Assembly (NCBI GenBank): GCA_028702535.1
Contig: JAQVOR010000017.1
Location: forward strand, 1-40,033
Direction: 5' to 3'
DNA: 40,033 nucleotides
Source: Bacteroidales bacterium
GTDB taxonomy: Bacteria; Bacteroidota; Bacteroidia; Bacteroidales; ML635J-15
Position 1 is the stretch's first letter. Every line of letters begins with the position of its first letter. The translations under genes and the position numbers were made by a program. This document shows positions 39,627 through 40,033 of the stretch, piece by piece. Below the pieces are notes generated by a model. The model was not told the origin of the DNA and did not search any database. It worked only from the letters and a program-made list of their open reading frames with translations.

Positions 39627-40033
39627 TTAAATTTGCTCATCATAAATTTTTAAATACTCTTTTACATTTCTTGTCCAAGTATATTCGTTGGCATATTTAA
39701 TTGCATCGGTTTTAAACTCAGTATTGTTTTGATATTTTAGAATTGCTTCGTTAATTTTAGTTTTAATTGTACATTCGTCAAAATCCTCAAAAATAAAAGA
39801 GTAAGCACCTCCGATTTCGGGCAATACAGTTTTGTCGGATGTAACAACTGGTACGCCATTTTGCATAGCCTCAATAACTGGCAAACCAAACCCTTCGTAC
39901 AATGAGGGAAATAAAAAAGCTTCGCAATTACGATAATACCAAGTTTTTTCTTGCTCGCTAATAATTCCTGGAAACAAGATCTGGTTTTCTAAATTATGTT
40001 TATTGACAAGTTTTTTAAGATTTTTATAATACT
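39627..40033 (-). CDS. Glycosyltransferase family 4/1, C-terminal part (runs off the window)
   Basis: The open frame continues to the window edge with no start, so only the last 134 or so residues are seen. The retained part is the donor-binding half of a GT-B enzyme: ILFPGIISEQEKTWYYRNCE, then AFLFPSLYEGFGLPVIEAMQ with the E-x7-E motif, and NGVPVVTSDKTVLPEIGG. These are classic GT4 (Glycos_transf_1) features. The TTG at 39977 is not taken as a start because conserved-looking sequence (NKHNLENQ) precedes it in frame. It probably belongs to a surface polysaccharide cluster lying to the right. Confidence 0.9.
   Translation of the reverse strand, partial: YYKNLKKLVNKHNLENQILFPGIISEQEKTWYYRNCEAFLFPSLYEGFGLPVIEAMQNGVPVVTSDKTVLPEIGGAYSFIFEDFDECTIKTKINEAILKYQNNTEFKTDAIKYANEYTWTRNVKEYLKIYDEQI

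Overview
The window is a low-GC chromosomal segment from a member of the Bacteroidetes. The evidence is the repeated Bacteroidetes-type -7 promoter box TAnnTTTG just upstream of many starts (positions 43, 2280, 8570, 9624, 17349, 17943, 22004, 22180, 35695, 38754), weak or absent Shine-Dalgarno sequences, and typical gene content: a catabolic ornithine carbamoyltransferase, S9 and S41 exopeptidases with export signals, a fused aminolipid acyltransferase, DUF368, and a GlcD/GlcF fusion. The genus cannot be set from the sequence alone.

Left core (1-11.9 kb). Carbamate kinase and ornithine carbamoyltransferase form a two-gene plus-strand unit that makes ATP from citrulline, closed by a clear terminator. 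A 55-aa 2[4Fe-4S] ferredoxin with its own promoter and terminator follows, then a UDP-glycosyltransferase-like gene. On the minus strand bcp, recA, a TPR lipoprotein and an S9 peptidase lipoprotein read as one tightly packed run. Phosphatidylserine decarboxylase and a large S41 peptidase lie upstream of it.

Accessory island (about 11.95-17.93 kb). This ends at a tRNA-Arg(CCT) gene and is the most unusual part. It holds a truncated Fic-family remnant; two paralogous toxin-antitoxin modules (12.9 and 16.2 kb) with near-identical outer parts but different central parts; an XRE-type regulator gene with two nonsense codons; a YafQ-type toxin with a small antitoxin; a block of 10-bp repeats; two small single-span membrane proteins; and a roughly 1-kb unit between 109-bp direct repeats that include the tRNA 3' end. 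That unit carries a ribbon-helix-helix-like protein and a DUF5618-like protein. The layout suggests repeated insertion, duplication, recombination and decay behind a tRNA integration site.

Right core (18-40 kb). An OmpA-like protein with two OmpA-type regions is followed by a minus-strand run holA, rhomboid protease, GmhB-like phosphatase, and a class IV aminotransferase-like protein that seems to lack its PLP lysine. On the plus strand are an MFS transporter, a PlsC/GNAT fusion of the ornithine/glycine-lipid type, a class I aminotransferase, and a MerR regulator with a cobalamin-binding C-terminus resembling CarH/LitR. A complete IS982-family element with 16-bp terminal repeats and a 5-bp target duplication lies at 28.2-29.3 kb. 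Envelope genes follow: a GT9 heptosyltransferase-like protein, a 950-aa polytopic membrane protein and DUF368 coupled to aroE. A 973-aa FAD/Fe-S oxidoreductase, a TM1586-type nitroreductase and the 3' part of a GT4-type glycosyltransferase complete the window.

The best candidate for a little-described system is the pair of toxin-antitoxin modules. The antitoxin N-terminus with its promoter and the toxin C-terminus are kept, while the antitoxin C-terminus and toxin N-terminus differ together as a block.
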